From assembly GCF_000221045.1 (NCBI RefSeq), contig NC_015856.1:2474986-2538985 (forward strand): 64,000 nt of DNA, given 5' to 3'. Within the stretch, counting starts at the first letter, position 1; every line of letters starts with the position of its first letter. Made by a program: the position numbers and the translations under genes. Under the pieces are notes generated by a model, which saw only the letters and a list, made by a program, of their open reading frames with translations, was not told where the DNA came from and did not search any database. The DNA is from Collimonas fungivorans Ter331. GTDB taxonomy: Bacteria > Pseudomonadota > Gammaproteobacteria > Burkholderiales > Burkholderiaceae_D. Below, one piece after another: positions 42,025-51,672 of the stretch.

Positions 42025-45000
42025 TCAGAAGTGGAAGCCAGCGCCGGCGCCGGCGCCAAACTGACCTTGCGTGTTCGTCGTTACTGCAGCTTTGACCACC
42101 CAACGGCCGTTATCCGATACTTTGGAAACCCCTAATGCGAGCGAACTTTGTCCTTGATATGTACCGACTGCAGCAGATGCCATGCCGGCGCCAGCGTAGA
42201 TCGACTGCGTCAGCGACGCCACAGCAATCGCAGAAGCCGCGCCGGCATCAGCATTCTTGCCAATCTGATTGAGATCGTGACGGACGCCAGCAATCTGGTT
42301 GTCCGTATAAGCATTTGCTTGACTGACAGCGCCCTGAAGCTGACCATAGTTGACGGCATCACCCGACGACACGCCATTGGCGACGTTATGGATTGCAACA
42401 GCACTACCGCCACTATTGAGCGTCACACTGGTATCGTTCACCGAGCCATCCGCGTTATTGTCATATTTGACTGCACCCTTGGTTGCGCTATTTAGCTGTC
42501 CCACGTTGACGGCGTCTGTATTAGCCGTACCCGCCGCCACATTGGCAATTTGACGCTCGTTCCCGGCAGATCCCACAGAAACCGTGTTGACGCGATCGGC
42601 AACTGAACCGTTGCCCAAAGCAACCGAGTTATTGGCAGTTGCACTGGCATTGTGGCCAAGCGCAGTGGAGTTCGAGCCGGATGCAACGGCCCCCGATCCA
42701 CCGGCCGCAGAACTGCTGCCTGTAGCCTTGGGAGCCGTGGTTGAGTCAGGACTTACCTGAAACATCCCAGTCGATCCGGTCCCAAGATTATTTGCAAGAT
42801 TCTTGATCTGGTTATCGGTGTATTGGGCAGCCTGGGTCACAGCCCCATCCAATTGTCTGAGATTGACTGCATCGGTAGCTTGCGACCCATCGGCGACATT
42901 TGTCAGCTGGCGTTCAGCACCTGGGGCGCCGATAGAAACCGTACCAGCAGTGTTGTTTTGCACGTTCGAATACGGGCCGACATAGTTTTGGGCGCCGCGT
43001 GTCGCTTGAGAGCCGCTACCCAAGGCAACACTATTGTCGGCAGACGCCGTTGCGCCATTGCCAATTGCAACACTGCTGGTATTGTTTGCAACCGCATTAG
43101 GTCCTGCCGCAAGGCTATTATTTCCGACTGCTTGCGAGTCCGGCTGTGTGGAATTCACATGGAAATACTTGATTCCACCACCGCCATTAATGTTGTTGAG
43201 GCTATTGTTCAAAGTGGTTAAGTTGTTGTCCACGGCGCCCAATGCACTACCCACATTATTGTAATTATTCCCCTGGACCGTATAGTTCGGCGCCGTGACC
43301 TGACCGGTCACCGGATCAAACGTCGAACCACCGCCGAAGTTGTTTGCTATCGACGTCCCAGCCTTGTTCAACTGAGAACCATTGATCGCATCCGTTGATG
43401 CCGCACCCAAGCTGCCTGGTGCAACATTATGCAAAGTCACCGGACCGGTAGCGGCGCCGACCAGGGTCAGATCCTGGGATGGTACGCCACCATTTGGCGT
43501 GGTCGGCGTTGCGGCATCCGAATATTGCACTGGGCCTACTCCGCCTGTGTTCAATTTTACGATCGCCTGATTCGTCGCAAACAACTCACTGCCGTTGATT
43601 GCATCGGTCGATGTCGCCGTCACCCGACCTGCCGCTACATTGGTGATGGTGCGCTCGCTGTTAACGGCGCCAACGCTGATTGTGCTGGTCGGCGCCGTGC
43701 CTGCGACAGTGTAGGTCGTGCCGCCGATCGTCACTCCAGTGGTGGCGACCGCCGCCGCCGTCGCTGATCCCGAACCTAGAGCCACGTCGCCAACGTTTGT
43801 AGCCGTCGCCAGGTTCCCAATGGCTAATGCAAAGTCTGCTGTCGCTCTCGAATTTGATCCTATCGCAACAGACCTTGTTGCCGACGAGAAGGACGTGTCT
43901 CCTAGCGCCAGCGCCTTCGTTCCCGAAGACACAGCGTTTCCCCCAATTGCAGTAGAGGAACTGCCAGTCGCGGTGGCACTCTGGCCGATCGCAATTGCAA
44001 ATCCATTCGCTGGACCGCCATTGGTACTCACATTCCCGACTGCCACCGCATTAGAACCCAGGGCAATCGAATTCCTGCCGCTTGCATTGGTGTTATACCC
44101 TAGCGCTATCGCATAGATATTGCTGGCCGTTGCCTGATTGCCAACCGCCACCGAGCTCACCCCTGCCGCGTTTGCGCCATTGCCATAGGCCGATGCGCTG
44201 ATACCGGAGGCCACGGCCAGAGGCCCTGAAGCCACCGAATCCGCGCCAGTCGCCTGGCTATCCGCCAATATCGAATTGGCGTGGAAATATTTAATGCCGC
44301 CACCGTTGTTAATGTTGGTGACTGTCGTGCCAAGATTCGTGACTGCCGTGTCGGTAGCATACAATTGGCTGCCGTTCACCGCATCGGTGCTGGTGGCGGT
44401 AACGCGGCCCGCCGCTACATTGGTGATAGTGCGCTCGCTAGCCAATGTTCCCACGCTCACCGTACTGGTCGGTGCAATGCCTGCATAGTTGTAAGTGGTG
44501 CCGTTGATGGTGCCGGTTGCTGTCGCCACTGCTGCCGCCGTCGTCGAACCCGCACCCAGCGCTACATCGTTTGCATTGGTGGCGGTCGCGCCGGAACCCA
44601 AGGCTACGCCCTTCACGGCGGATGCCCTAGCGGTATCACCCAACGCAATGCCGCCGGCGGCCGAAACGGTAGATGCATTACCCAACGCCACCGAGCCTTG
44701 GCCTGTCGCTGCGTTGCCGCTACCTTGCGCCAGCGCACCGTTGCCATTGGCGGTATTGTTCGCACCCACTGCGACAGCACCGGTGCCGGTGACTGAATTT
44801 GGATCACCAATCGCTACCGCACCATTGCCGTTTGCTGTCTGCTGACTGCCGATTGCTACCGCGCCGGTGCCGCCAGTCACGTTCGACTTGTAGCCGATCG
44901 CGGTAGAACCCGAGCCGGCGCCGGATGCCACTGACGATGTATCGCCAATTGCTACTGTGCTTGCCGCTGCGGCATTGGTGAAGCTACCCAAGGCTACCGA

Positions 45001-46125
45001 GCTCAGACCAGTAGCTTGCGACTGATTGCCCACCGCTGTACTGCCGAAATTCGACGCTACCGTGCCTATCCCCAAAGCCGTAGCGTTGGTTCCGCTTGCA
45101 GTAGAACCCAGGCCCAAAGCGGACGCCTGGCCACCGGAAGCATTGGCGGTCGCACCGACTGCCGTGGAATTGCCTCCTGATGAGAGCGCATGATTACCGA
45201 TCGCAGTGCTATTGCCGCCCGTCGCCGCGGCGGTCACGCCAATCGCTGTATCCTGCGCTCCAGTTGCTTTTGCCTGGTTCCCGATTGCCGTGGCATCGGT
45301 GTTGGCAGCGACCGCCGCAAAACCGATCGCAATGCTGGTCGTGCCGCTGGAGGCAGCGCTGTGGCCGAAGGCTACACTATCGACGCCCGAAGACACGGCG
45401 TTGCCACCGATGGCCACTGTGTTGCCGCCTGTCGCCGACGCGCCAGCACCCAATGCGACATCATTGGCAATGGTGGCCGAGCCGCTGACGCCAGCAACCG
45501 CGCCGCTGCCCATGGCGATGCCATTGGTGTTGTAAGCAGTGGCAGTTGAACCAACTGCAATGCTATTGGTGCCGGAAGAGATTGCACCTGTGCCAAGTGC
45601 CGTGCTAGAACCGCCTGTGGCCGCCGCAGCGGAGCCGAATGCCGAATCGCCGGTGTTTGTGGCTTTGGAATTCTGCCCGACCGCAGTGGCGTTCGCGCCA
45701 CTGACTACCGCTGCCCAGCCGACTCCAGTACCGTTGTTCCCGGTCACGCTAATCTGCCTGCCTATGCCCACCGAGTTGGTTCCAGTCGCAGTGGACGCAT
45801 CACCGATAGCGACGCTGATATTTTGTGCATTCGCGCCGCTGCCGCCACCAATGGCAATCGAAAATGAACCGGCCGTGGCAGGAGCACTGCCGCCAGTACC
45901 CGTTGCGGAAGAGCCATTTATCTGGTCAATCTGAATCGCTGTGCCGGCAAAAATGGGGGCGCTGAAAGCGAACAGGACCGCAGCTGCAGTCGCGGTCAGC
46001 AAACCTGACTTTCTTGGCGTCTGCCCTGAGCAGCTAGACTTTCCTTTTCCTCGCGTGAGGAGTTCTGACGCAACAATCCGATTGCGAAGCGCTTGACTAT
46101 AAACGATCCAATAAGATTTACTCAT
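42025..46125 (-). CDS. Trimeric autotransporter adhesin (YadA/Hia type)
   Basis: This 1366-residue adhesin begins with an extended signal region (MSKSYWIVYSQALRNRIVAS followed by a hydrophobic core near residues 45-62). GAGGGAAGC precedes the ATG at 46125. A very long head of 14-residue Hep_Hag-type repeats (pattern S-x-A-x-G-x-x-A/N-A) runs to about residue 570. Two head-neck units share GGGIKYFH(A/V)NS near residues 610 and 980. Short coiled-coil stalks (AVNLRQLDGAVTQAAQYTD, DNQI) precede the YadA anchor (last 90 residues, ending GAGAGFHF). It should mediate surface adhesion or autoaggregation. Confidence 0.92.
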   Translation of the reverse strand: MSKSYWIVYSQALRNRIVASELLTRGKGKSSCSGQTPRKSGLLTATAAAVLFAFSAPIFAGTAIQIDQINGSSATGTGGSAPATAGSFSIAIGGGSGANAQNISVAIGDASTATGTNSVGIGRQISVTGNNGTGVGWAAVVSGANATAVGQNSKATNTGDSAFGSAAAATGGSSTALGTGAISSGTNSIAVGSTATAYNTNGIAMGSGAVAGVSGSATIANDVALGAGASATGGNTVAIGGNAVSSGVDSVAFGHSAASSGTTSIAIGFAAVAANTDATAIGNQAKATGAQDTAIGVTAAATGGNSTAIGNHALSSGGNSTAVGATANASGGQASALGLGSTASGTNATALGIGTVASNFGSTAVGNQSQATGLSSVALGSFTNAAAASTVAIGDTSSVASGAGSGSTAIGYKSNVTGGTGAVAIGSQQTANGNGAVAIGDPNSVTGTGAVAVGANNTANGNGALAQGSGNAATGQGSVALGNASTVSAAGGIALGDTARASAVKGVALGSGATATNANDVALGAGSTTAAAVATATGTINGTTYNYAGIAPTSTVSVGTLASERTITNVAAGRVTATSTDAVNGSQLYATDTAVTNLGTTVTNINNGGGIKYFHANSILADSQATGADSVASGPLAVASGISASAYGNGANAAGVSSVAVGNQATASNIYAIALGYNTNASGRNSIALGSNAVAVGNVSTNGGPANGFAIAIGQSATATGSSSTAIGGNAVSSGTKALALGDTSFSSATRSVAIGSNSRATADFALAIGNLATATNVGDVALGSGSATAAAVATTGVTIGGTTYTVAGTAPTSTISVGAVNSERTITNVAAGRVTATSTDAINGSELFATNQAIVKLNTGGVGPVQYSDAATPTTPNGGVPSQDLTLVGAATGPVTLHNVAPGSLGAASTDAINGSQLNKAGTSIANNFGGGSTFDPVTGQVTAPNYTVQGNNYNNVGSALGAVDNNLTTLNNSLNNINGGGGIKYFHVNSTQPDSQAVGNNSLAAGPNAVANNTSSVAIGNGATASADNSVALGSGSQATRGAQNYVGPYSNVQNNTAGTVSIGAPGAERQLTNVADGSQATDAVNLRQLDGAVTQAAQYTDNQIKNLANNLGTGSTGMFQVSPDSTTAPKATGSSSAAGGSGAVASGSNSTALGHNASATANNSVALGNGSVADRVNTVSVGSAGNERQIANVAAGTANTDAVNVGQLNSATKGAVKYDNNADGSVNDTSVTLNSGGSAVAIHNVANGVSSGDAVNYGQLQGAVSQANAYTDNQIAGVRHDLNQIGKNADAGAASAIAVASLTQSIYAGAGMASAAVGTYQGQSSLALGVSKVSDNGRWVVKAAVTTNTQGQFGAGAGAGFHF

Positions 46126-46240
46126 GCTTCCCTCTATTGAAATTAAAGTGTTCCGCTGCAATGAATCAGGGCCATCATCTGGCTGAAATTGACTTGTTGT
46201 GCTGCGCTACAGGAAATGATCGCCGGAAATTTGCCGCGAC

Positions 46241-46750
46241 TTATTGAGCCGCTGCAGATACAGCACCTGCCTGATAGCCCACTGGGGCCCAGTGTTCGTC
46301 TTTCCATATCAGAGAGACGCGTTCCCACGAAGACGCCTTGGGATAGACCGAAACGAAAGTGATCCCGACAAATTCACCCTGAGGCAAACTCGGATTATTG
46401 ATTTGGTGTTCCATCGATTGCCAGATACGGCGGCTGGGTGATGTTCCCAGCCGGATGCGCATATCGTTGACGTATTTGATCCAGGCGCCTTGCTCTGATT
46501 TCAATTTCATCAACGCGTCGCTTTGCTCCCACATCTGATCGACTTGCTGGCTATCGGCTAAAGTCAGCCATTGCCGAGCCGTTTCAATAGCGGCATCAGC
46601 AGACGCGGGTTGCGCCGAAGCGGTAACGGGAACAAGAATGATGGAAAAAATCAGGATGGCCAGCGTGGCCAACGGAGATAGTTTGCGTGGCGCTGTGAAA
46701 CGTAAATCGTTCCAAGCCGTGAGTCCGTTTGCAAAATCCAGTTTATCCAT
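46241..46750 (-). CDS. DUF4019 domain exported protein
   Basis: This 169-residue protein starts at 46750 after GGGGGAGCA. It has a hydrophobic export segment (residues 26-48, LATLAILIFSIILVPVTA) and a DUF4019 domain (TARQWLTLADSQQVDQMWEQ to ERVSLIWKDEHWAPVGYQ). DUF4019 proteins are periplasmic or lipid-side proteins of unknown function. It precedes the adhesin gene by 115 bp on the same strand, so adhesin, lipoprotein and this protein may form one surface module. Confidence 0.65.
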   Translation of the reverse strand: MDKLDFANGLTAWNDLRFTAPRKLSPLATLAILIFSIILVPVTASAQPASADAAIETARQWLTLADSQQVDQMWEQSDALMKLKSEQGAWIKYVNDMRIRLGTSPSRRIWQSMEHQINNPSLPQGEFVGITFVSVYPKASSWERVSLIWKDEHWAPVGYQAGAVSAAAQ

Positions 46751-47358
46751 TGCTCCCCCGCTTGGAATGATTTTTTTGTGCAAATAATTTTATTTGGCTG
46801 CATTAAGGAATGCCCAATGTGCTGCATTGCGTACTTGAGAAATCCCACATTCTCAAGGGGGATGAAGAAAATTTTCTTGACGAAATGAAGATTAGTTTTC
46901 AAAAGATAATTTTTCCAGCGAAACTTCGGGCAATTAACATAAGTTCACAAATAGCGTTGTATAAAGGCACATGAGCCTGGGCGGCGGTTTTAGCGCGGCA
47001 CAAAAATTGCACTTCCGACAGTAATCGAGCTCGCATGGCCGATCGCAGGCAGAAGCAATGCCAACGGCTGCCATGTCCAGATGATAAACAACGTCAATGC
47101 CGGCGCCAGTATCAAATACTGGCTTATCTAGTTGCTTGAAGAGCAGATTCGCCACTTATCGCTGGCCAGCCTCGTTCTGACATGGTCGTGGATATAGTTG
47201 CTTACTTGCTCACCAATTCAACCAGGCATGTGAGCTGGGATAAGCACTCGTAGCTTCGCGACGATTACATCCGATGTAATTGCCGTGCCTCGCGACGGCG
47301 CCTACTCTTTGGCTGTCGCGCCGCCAATCCGGCGACGCTCACCGTCAAGGAAACCTCC
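46751..47358. other. Intergenic region upstream of adhesin module
   Basis: No supported gene is found. It is AT-rich from 46770 to 46950, consistent with the promoter and leader of the DUF4019/adhesin transcript. A minus-strand frame of 73 codons near 46934-47155 lacks a ribosome site and a recognisable product. AAGGAAACCTCC near its right end belongs to the next plus-strand gene. Confidence 0.4.
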
Positions 47359-47916
47359 ATGTCCAGTTACCCCCTTCATACGATCGAGTCCGCCCCTGCG
47401 CAATCGAAGCCCGTACTCCAGCAACTGCAACAGGCGTTCGGCCTGATCCCTAACATCGCGGCTGCGATGGCCGCTTCACCGGTGCTGATCAATGGCTTCA
47501 TCGGCCTGTTCGAGCGCGTGCACGCGAGCACTCTGACGGAACCGCAGATCCAGGCGTTACTGCTGACCAACGCGGTCACGAACGCCAGCGCGTGGGCGGT
47601 CGCATTTCACTCCGCGCTGGCGTTGCGGCAAGGCGTGCCTCCCGCCGATGTCGCTGCAATCCGGCGCGGCGGCCTGCCTACGGGCGCCGGACTGGGAGCG
47701 TTGTCAACGTTGGCGCGCACGCTGATAGAAAAGCGCGGCCGCATCAGCGAATCGGATCAGAGACATTTCTTCGAAGCGGGATTCAGCTCCGAACAGATAC
47801 TGGAAGTCATTGCCGTGGTTGCCGCATCTACCATCACGAACTACACTGGCAGCGTTACCCAGCCGGCGCTCGAGGCACAGTTCGAGGAATTCGCCTGGCA
47901 TGCGCCCGTATCTTGA
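47359..47916 (+). CDS. Carboxymuconolactone-decarboxylase-family protein without CxxC
   Basis: This 185-residue helical protein has the AhpD-like fold pattern (LLTNAVTNASAWAVAFHSALALRQGV). In peroxidase-active AhpD members the helix before His carries C-x-x-C. Here the positions read ASAWAVAFH, so the redox pair is lost and alkylhydroperoxidase activity is not expected. AAGGAAACCTCC precedes the ATG. It is followed 36 bp later by an XRE/MmyB regulator that probably controls it. Confidence 0.72.
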   Translation: MSSYPLHTIESAPAQSKPVLQQLQQAFGLIPNIAAAMAASPVLINGFIGLFERVHASTLTEPQIQALLLTNAVTNASAWAVAFHSALALRQGVPPADVAAIRRGGLPTGAGLGALSTLARTLIEKRGRISESDQRHFFEAGFSSEQILEVIAVVAASTITNYTGSVTQPALEAQFEEFAWHAPVS

Positions 47917-47952
47917 ATCGGTCACATTCGTCCAGCCAGATTAGGAAACCCG

Positions 47953-48816
47953 ATGAGCGTCGCCAGTCCCGGTCCGAAAGCGCCGACCAGCGAATTTGGC
48001 GATTTGCTGCGCTATTGGCGAGACGTGCGCGGCGTGAGCCAGCTCGACCTGTCGCTCGAGGCCGGTGTCTCGCAACGCCAGATCAGCTTCATTGAAAGCG
48101 GGCGCAGCGTACCGGGCCGGCACACAATCCTGGCCCTTGCGCAAACGCTCGATGTGCCGCTGCGCGAACGCAATGCGCTGCTGCTGGCCGCCGGTTACGC
48201 CCCGGTGTATTCGGAGGCGCCGTGGAACGCACAGGAAATGCACAGCGTCGTCCGTGCGCTCGAACGGGTCATGCGCCAGCACGAACCATTTCCCGCGATC
48301 GTGATGGACCGCAACTGGAACGTGCTGATGACCAACGATGCCGCGCCACGCTTTTTCAACCACTTCATCGACATGGCTTCGCGCGAAGGACCGCGCAACA
48401 TGCTGCATCTGATCTTCGATCCGCAAGGCATGCGTCCGTTCGTGGCCGATTGGAACAACGTCGCGCGCAGCTTGCTGCAACGGGTGTACCGGGAATCGGT
48501 CGGTCATGTGATCGACGACGGCACCGGGCGCCTGATCGACGAACTTCTTGCCTATCCCGGCGTGCCGCGTGACTGGAAGGCGCATTATGCGCCAGCCGCC
48601 ACGCCGGCGATGCCGGTCATTCCACTTGGCTTCGTCAGCGAGGGAATAGTTTTTAATTATTTTTCGATGGTGACGAGCATTGGGACGCCGCAAACTGTTG
48701 CCGCGCAGGAGCTGCGCCTGGAATGCATGTTCCCGGCCGACGACGCAACCGAAGCACGGCACCAGCGACTGTTAGCAAGATATTCAAAGGAACGCCGAAC
48801 GGCTAGCGAACTGTAG
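47953..48816 (+). CDS. XRE-family regulator with MmyB-like ligand domain
   Basis: This 287-residue regulator has an HTH at residues 14-70 (LLRYWRDVRGVSQLDLSLEAGVS with QISFIESGRS) followed by an MmyB-like domain (AMPW-type start EAPWNAQEMHSVVRALERVM; NWNVLMTNDAAPRFFNHF). MmyB domains bind small hydrophobic ligands in a PAS-like fold. AGGAAACCCG precedes the ATG. It lies in one unit with the upstream decarboxylase-family gene, the usual arrangement for this regulator type. Confidence 0.83.
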   Translation: MSVASPGPKAPTSEFGDLLRYWRDVRGVSQLDLSLEAGVSQRQISFIESGRSVPGRHTILALAQTLDVPLRERNALLLAAGYAPVYSEAPWNAQEMHSVVRALERVMRQHEPFPAIVMDRNWNVLMTNDAAPRFFNHFIDMASREGPRNMLHLIFDPQGMRPFVADWNNVARSLLQRVYRESVGHVIDDGTGRLIDELLAYPGVPRDWKAHYAPAATPAMPVIPLGFVSEGIVFNYFSMVTSIGTPQTVAAQELRLECMFPADDATEARHQRLLARYSKERRTASEL

Positions 48817-49048
48817 CGAAGGATCCGGATTGCCACCTGTACTACCAAAATCGTCGAAATCCCTCACCGGTTTCTGACCGATAATGACCGCTCTTCGCAC
48901 AACGCAGCGACGTTGAGGATACTTGCGAATACGCTGTATGATCACCCTCGGTGAGCTTTATCGAGCGATCATTCGCGGCGAATGTTTTCCGCAGATCCTG
49001 CGTCAATAATTGTCGACTTCTTTTTCCCACATATGCATATCTTTCAAA

Positions 49049-49867
49049 ATGCAGCACCAAGAATTTGAACCTCCTGAAGAGCTGCGGGATAGCATAAAGT
49101 GCTTTTGGTATAACAAAAGAGACTTCGGCGATGTGGAATCGGATTTTGAAGTGCTGCCTGACGGCTACGCCGAGATTATTTTCTATTTCGGAAGCACCTG
49201 CAGTATTTCCAGCAATGGCGGCTTACGGCCATTGCCGTCGCCATTCATGATGGGGCTGCTCAATCAGCCCATTCTTTTCAGCGCGAAAAACCATCTGGAA
49301 ATCATTGGCGTGAGGTGCTTTCCTTGGGCCGTGTTCGATTTGCTGGGGCTGCCGTCCGGTAAAGACGGCGTGCGCATATTCGAGCATCCTGTCGCCCAGC
49401 TTCAATCCACATTGAATGCGTCCATTCGTGCTGAAAAGATAGATGAAGCGATGGTTCAGGTAACTCGCTATTTCTTGAATATGCGGGCGCAGATTGCTAT
49501 CGACAGCATGCTGTTCAAAGCGGGAGTTGCCATGAACGCGGCAAACGGCAGCATGCCGGTAAGCCAGGTAGCGGCGGCGGCTCATGCGACGGTTCGTACG
49601 CTGGAAAGGAAATTCAAGCAATCTTCCGGCTATAGCGTTAAAGACGTATCCGGCCTGATGCGCTTTGAGCAGCTACGAAACCGATTATGGCTTTGTCCGG
49701 ATTCCAGTCTTGCCGGCTTGGCCCATGAACTGGGCTATACGGACCAATCCCACCTGAGCAGGGAATTCAAGCGCTACAGCGGCACTACGCCGGCGGCATT
49801 CGCGCGAAAGGCAAAAAAAGGAAAACAGGCTGCAGCCAGCGATTTTGTCGCGTTTGTACAAGCCTGA
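49049..49867 (+). CDS. AraC-family regulator
   Basis: This 272-residue protein has an N-terminal sensing domain of the DUF6597 type (PPEELRDSIKCFWYNKRDF, LPDGYAEIIFYFGS). The C-terminal AraC double HTH spans residues 160-255 (VSQVAAAAHATVRTLERKF and LAGLAHELGYTDQSHLSREF). The start is taken at ATG 49049; the frame is open to a TTG at 49010. It lies 53 bp upstream of a flavin monooxygenase on the same strand and probably controls it. Confidence 0.78.
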   Translation: MQHQEFEPPEELRDSIKCFWYNKRDFGDVESDFEVLPDGYAEIIFYFGSTCSISSNGGLRPLPSPFMMGLLNQPILFSAKNHLEIIGVRCFPWAVFDLLGLPSGKDGVRIFEHPVAQLQSTLNASIRAEKIDEAMVQVTRYFLNMRAQIAIDSMLFKAGVAMNAANGSMPVSQVAAAAHATVRTLERKFKQSSGYSVKDVSGLMRFEQLRNRLWLCPDSSLAGLAHELGYTDQSHLSREFKRYSGTTPAAFARKAKKGKQAAASDFVAFVQA

Positions 49868-49916
49868 CGCAGAAGCATTCAAGTATCTTGCCTATCAGTC
49901 ATCCCACATGAAAGCT

Positions 49917-49942
49917 ACGCTTGAAAACCACGCTTGAAAGCA
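49917..49942 (+). repeat. 13-bp tandem duplication at monooxygenase start
   Basis: ACGCTTGAAAACC (49917-49929) is followed directly by ACGCTTGAAAGCA (49930-49942). The ATG at 49908 reads only nine codons before TGA because of this extra unit. Removing one 13-bp copy would join that ATG in frame with the monooxygenase. Confidence 0.75.
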
Positions 49943-51486
49943 AGAAATCCACACAATCCGCACAAAATCATTCCATTCACGATGTAATCATTGCCGGCGC
50001 TGGGCCCGTGGGCCTGTTCCTTGCCTGCGAACTTGCCTTGGCCAAATGCTCCGTCCTGATATTGGAAAAGGCGGAGAATCCGCACTCGCCATTGAAGCAG
50101 CTTCCTTTCGGCATGCGGGGACTCTCGGCGCCAACCATTGAAGCGCTTTACCGTCGCGGATTGCTCAAAGAACTTGAGTTGACAAAACGTCTTAAAGATC
50201 CCCATGGCGCGCCATCTTCCATACAAGAGGCACAACTCCGTCGTCCAGGGGGGCACTTCGCCGGCATTCAATTCCAATATGACAATATTGATGCCTCACA
50301 GTGGGGGCACCGCCTGCCTAACTCGATGGATCCCAGTTTGTTGTCTGAATTGGAGGAGTTTGAATCCGTGCTGGCTCGCCGCGCAGAAGCCTTGGGTGTA
50401 GAAATCAAGCGCGGGCTTGCCATTACCGGCTTTCAGCAAACCGAGGATGGGGTGACGGTCCAGTCAGGCGAGCAATCTTTTAAAAGTCAGTGGTTCGTGG
50501 GTTGTGATGGCAGCCGTAGTGTGGTTCGCAAGGCGGGCGGCTTTGAGTTCGCCGGTACGGAACCGGAATTTACCGGCTACTCTGCACAGCTTGATATTGC
50601 CGATCCGGAGAAACTCAACCCAGGCCGAAACGTGACGCCAAGAGGGATGTACTTCCAATCCCAGCCGGGTTACCTGATACTGCAGGACTTTGACGCCGGG
50701 GCATTTCATCACACAAAGAAACCAGCCACGCTTGAACACGTGCAGGAGGTTGCGCGCCGCATCTCGGATACCGACGTGACCATCAGCGCCCTGCATATCG
50801 TCACCACCTGGACTGACCGCTCACGGCAGGCCACAAGCTACCGCAACGGCAGGATACTTTTAGCTGGCGACGCCGCGCACATCCACTCGCCGTTGGGAGG
50901 CCAGGGACTCAACCTTGGACTGGGTGATGCCATGAACCTGGGCTGGAAGCTCGCCGCAATCGTCCAGAACAAAGCGCCGGAAGGTTTGCTGGAGAGTTAT
51001 CATGCTGAACGCTACCCAATTGGCGCACAGGTCCTGGATTGGTCACGCGCCCAGGTTGCAATCATGAGGCCGGACCCGCATGCCCGCGCGCTCAATGCCA
51101 TCGTCCGTGACCTGATCAATACCCGCGATGGCGCCACCTATTTTGCTGGAAGGGTATGGGGTATTTTCACCCACTACAATCTTGGTGGCGGCCACCCTCT
51201 GGCAGGCTACAGTGTTCCCAATTTTGAGTTCGAAGACGGCACAAGAATCGGCGAGTTGATGCATGACGGCCAAGGGATACTGCTTGATTTCGATATGAAT
51301 GCTTCCCTCGAAACTTTGGCGAATGAATACGGCGGCCGAATCAAGTATGTTCCGGGCCGGGCCAAAGAACAGCTGGGCCTGAGCACTGTACTGATACGCC
51401 CAGACGGGATTGTCGCCTGGGCTTCTGACAACAAGCCTGACGCGCAATCAATCAGGAAAGCGGCTGCTTCCTGGTTTGTCAGATAG
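49921..51486 (+). CDS. FAD-dependent aromatic-ring monooxygenase (PheA/TfdB-like)
   Basis: This flavoprotein of about 521 residues has the dinucleotide motif IIAGAGPVGLFLACELA near residue 24, the DG motif FVGCDGSRSVVRK near residue 192, and the GD motif RILLAGDAAHIHSPLGGQG near residue 314. A thioredoxin-like C-terminus without Cys completes the group A hydroxylase layout. The substrate is unknown, probably a phenol or polyketide-like aromatic. Only a TTG (49921) can start this frame because of a 13-bp duplication, and no clear ribosome site is seen, so expression may be reduced. Confidence 0.78.
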   Translation: MKTTLESKKSTQSAQNHSIHDVIIAGAGPVGLFLACELALAKCSVLILEKAENPHSPLKQLPFGMRGLSAPTIEALYRRGLLKELELTKRLKDPHGAPSSIQEAQLRRPGGHFAGIQFQYDNIDASQWGHRLPNSMDPSLLSELEEFESVLARRAEALGVEIKRGLAITGFQQTEDGVTVQSGEQSFKSQWFVGCDGSRSVVRKAGGFEFAGTEPEFTGYSAQLDIADPEKLNPGRNVTPRGMYFQSQPGYLILQDFDAGAFHHTKKPATLEHVQEVARRISDTDVTISALHIVTTWTDRSRQATSYRNGRILLAGDAAHIHSPLGGQGLNLGLGDAMNLGWKLAAIVQNKAPEGLLESYHAERYPIGAQVLDWSRAQVAIMRPDPHARALNAIVRDLINTRDGATYFAGRVWGIFTHYNLGGGHPLAGYSVPNFEFEDGTRIGELMHDGQGILLDFDMNASLETLANEYGGRIKYVPGRAKEQLGLSTVLIRPDGIVAWASDNKPDAQSIRKAAASWFVR

Positions 51487-51672
51487 ACTAGAACATGTGC
51501 CGCATGCCCAGCCTGTGCTGATTTTGGCGCCGCCGAATTTCACGTACGCGCTGTACGCGTGCGTCCTATCGGTCGAAACGATAGAAATGGAAGAATAATC
51601 GATTTGTGCTATGACCCAGGCACGCCGACAATCAATTCACTAAAAATTGATGACCACTAAACAGGAGACCCG

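Noticed and set aside
42500-46000. Regular short repeats suggesting a repeat array
   Set aside because: They are codons of the Hep_Hag-type repeats of the trimeric adhesin; there are no unique spacers of constant size, so this is not a CRISPR array.
46934-47155. A 73-codon minus-strand frame
   Set aside because: No ribosome site, no recognisable product, and its position in a promoter-like region made it unsupported.
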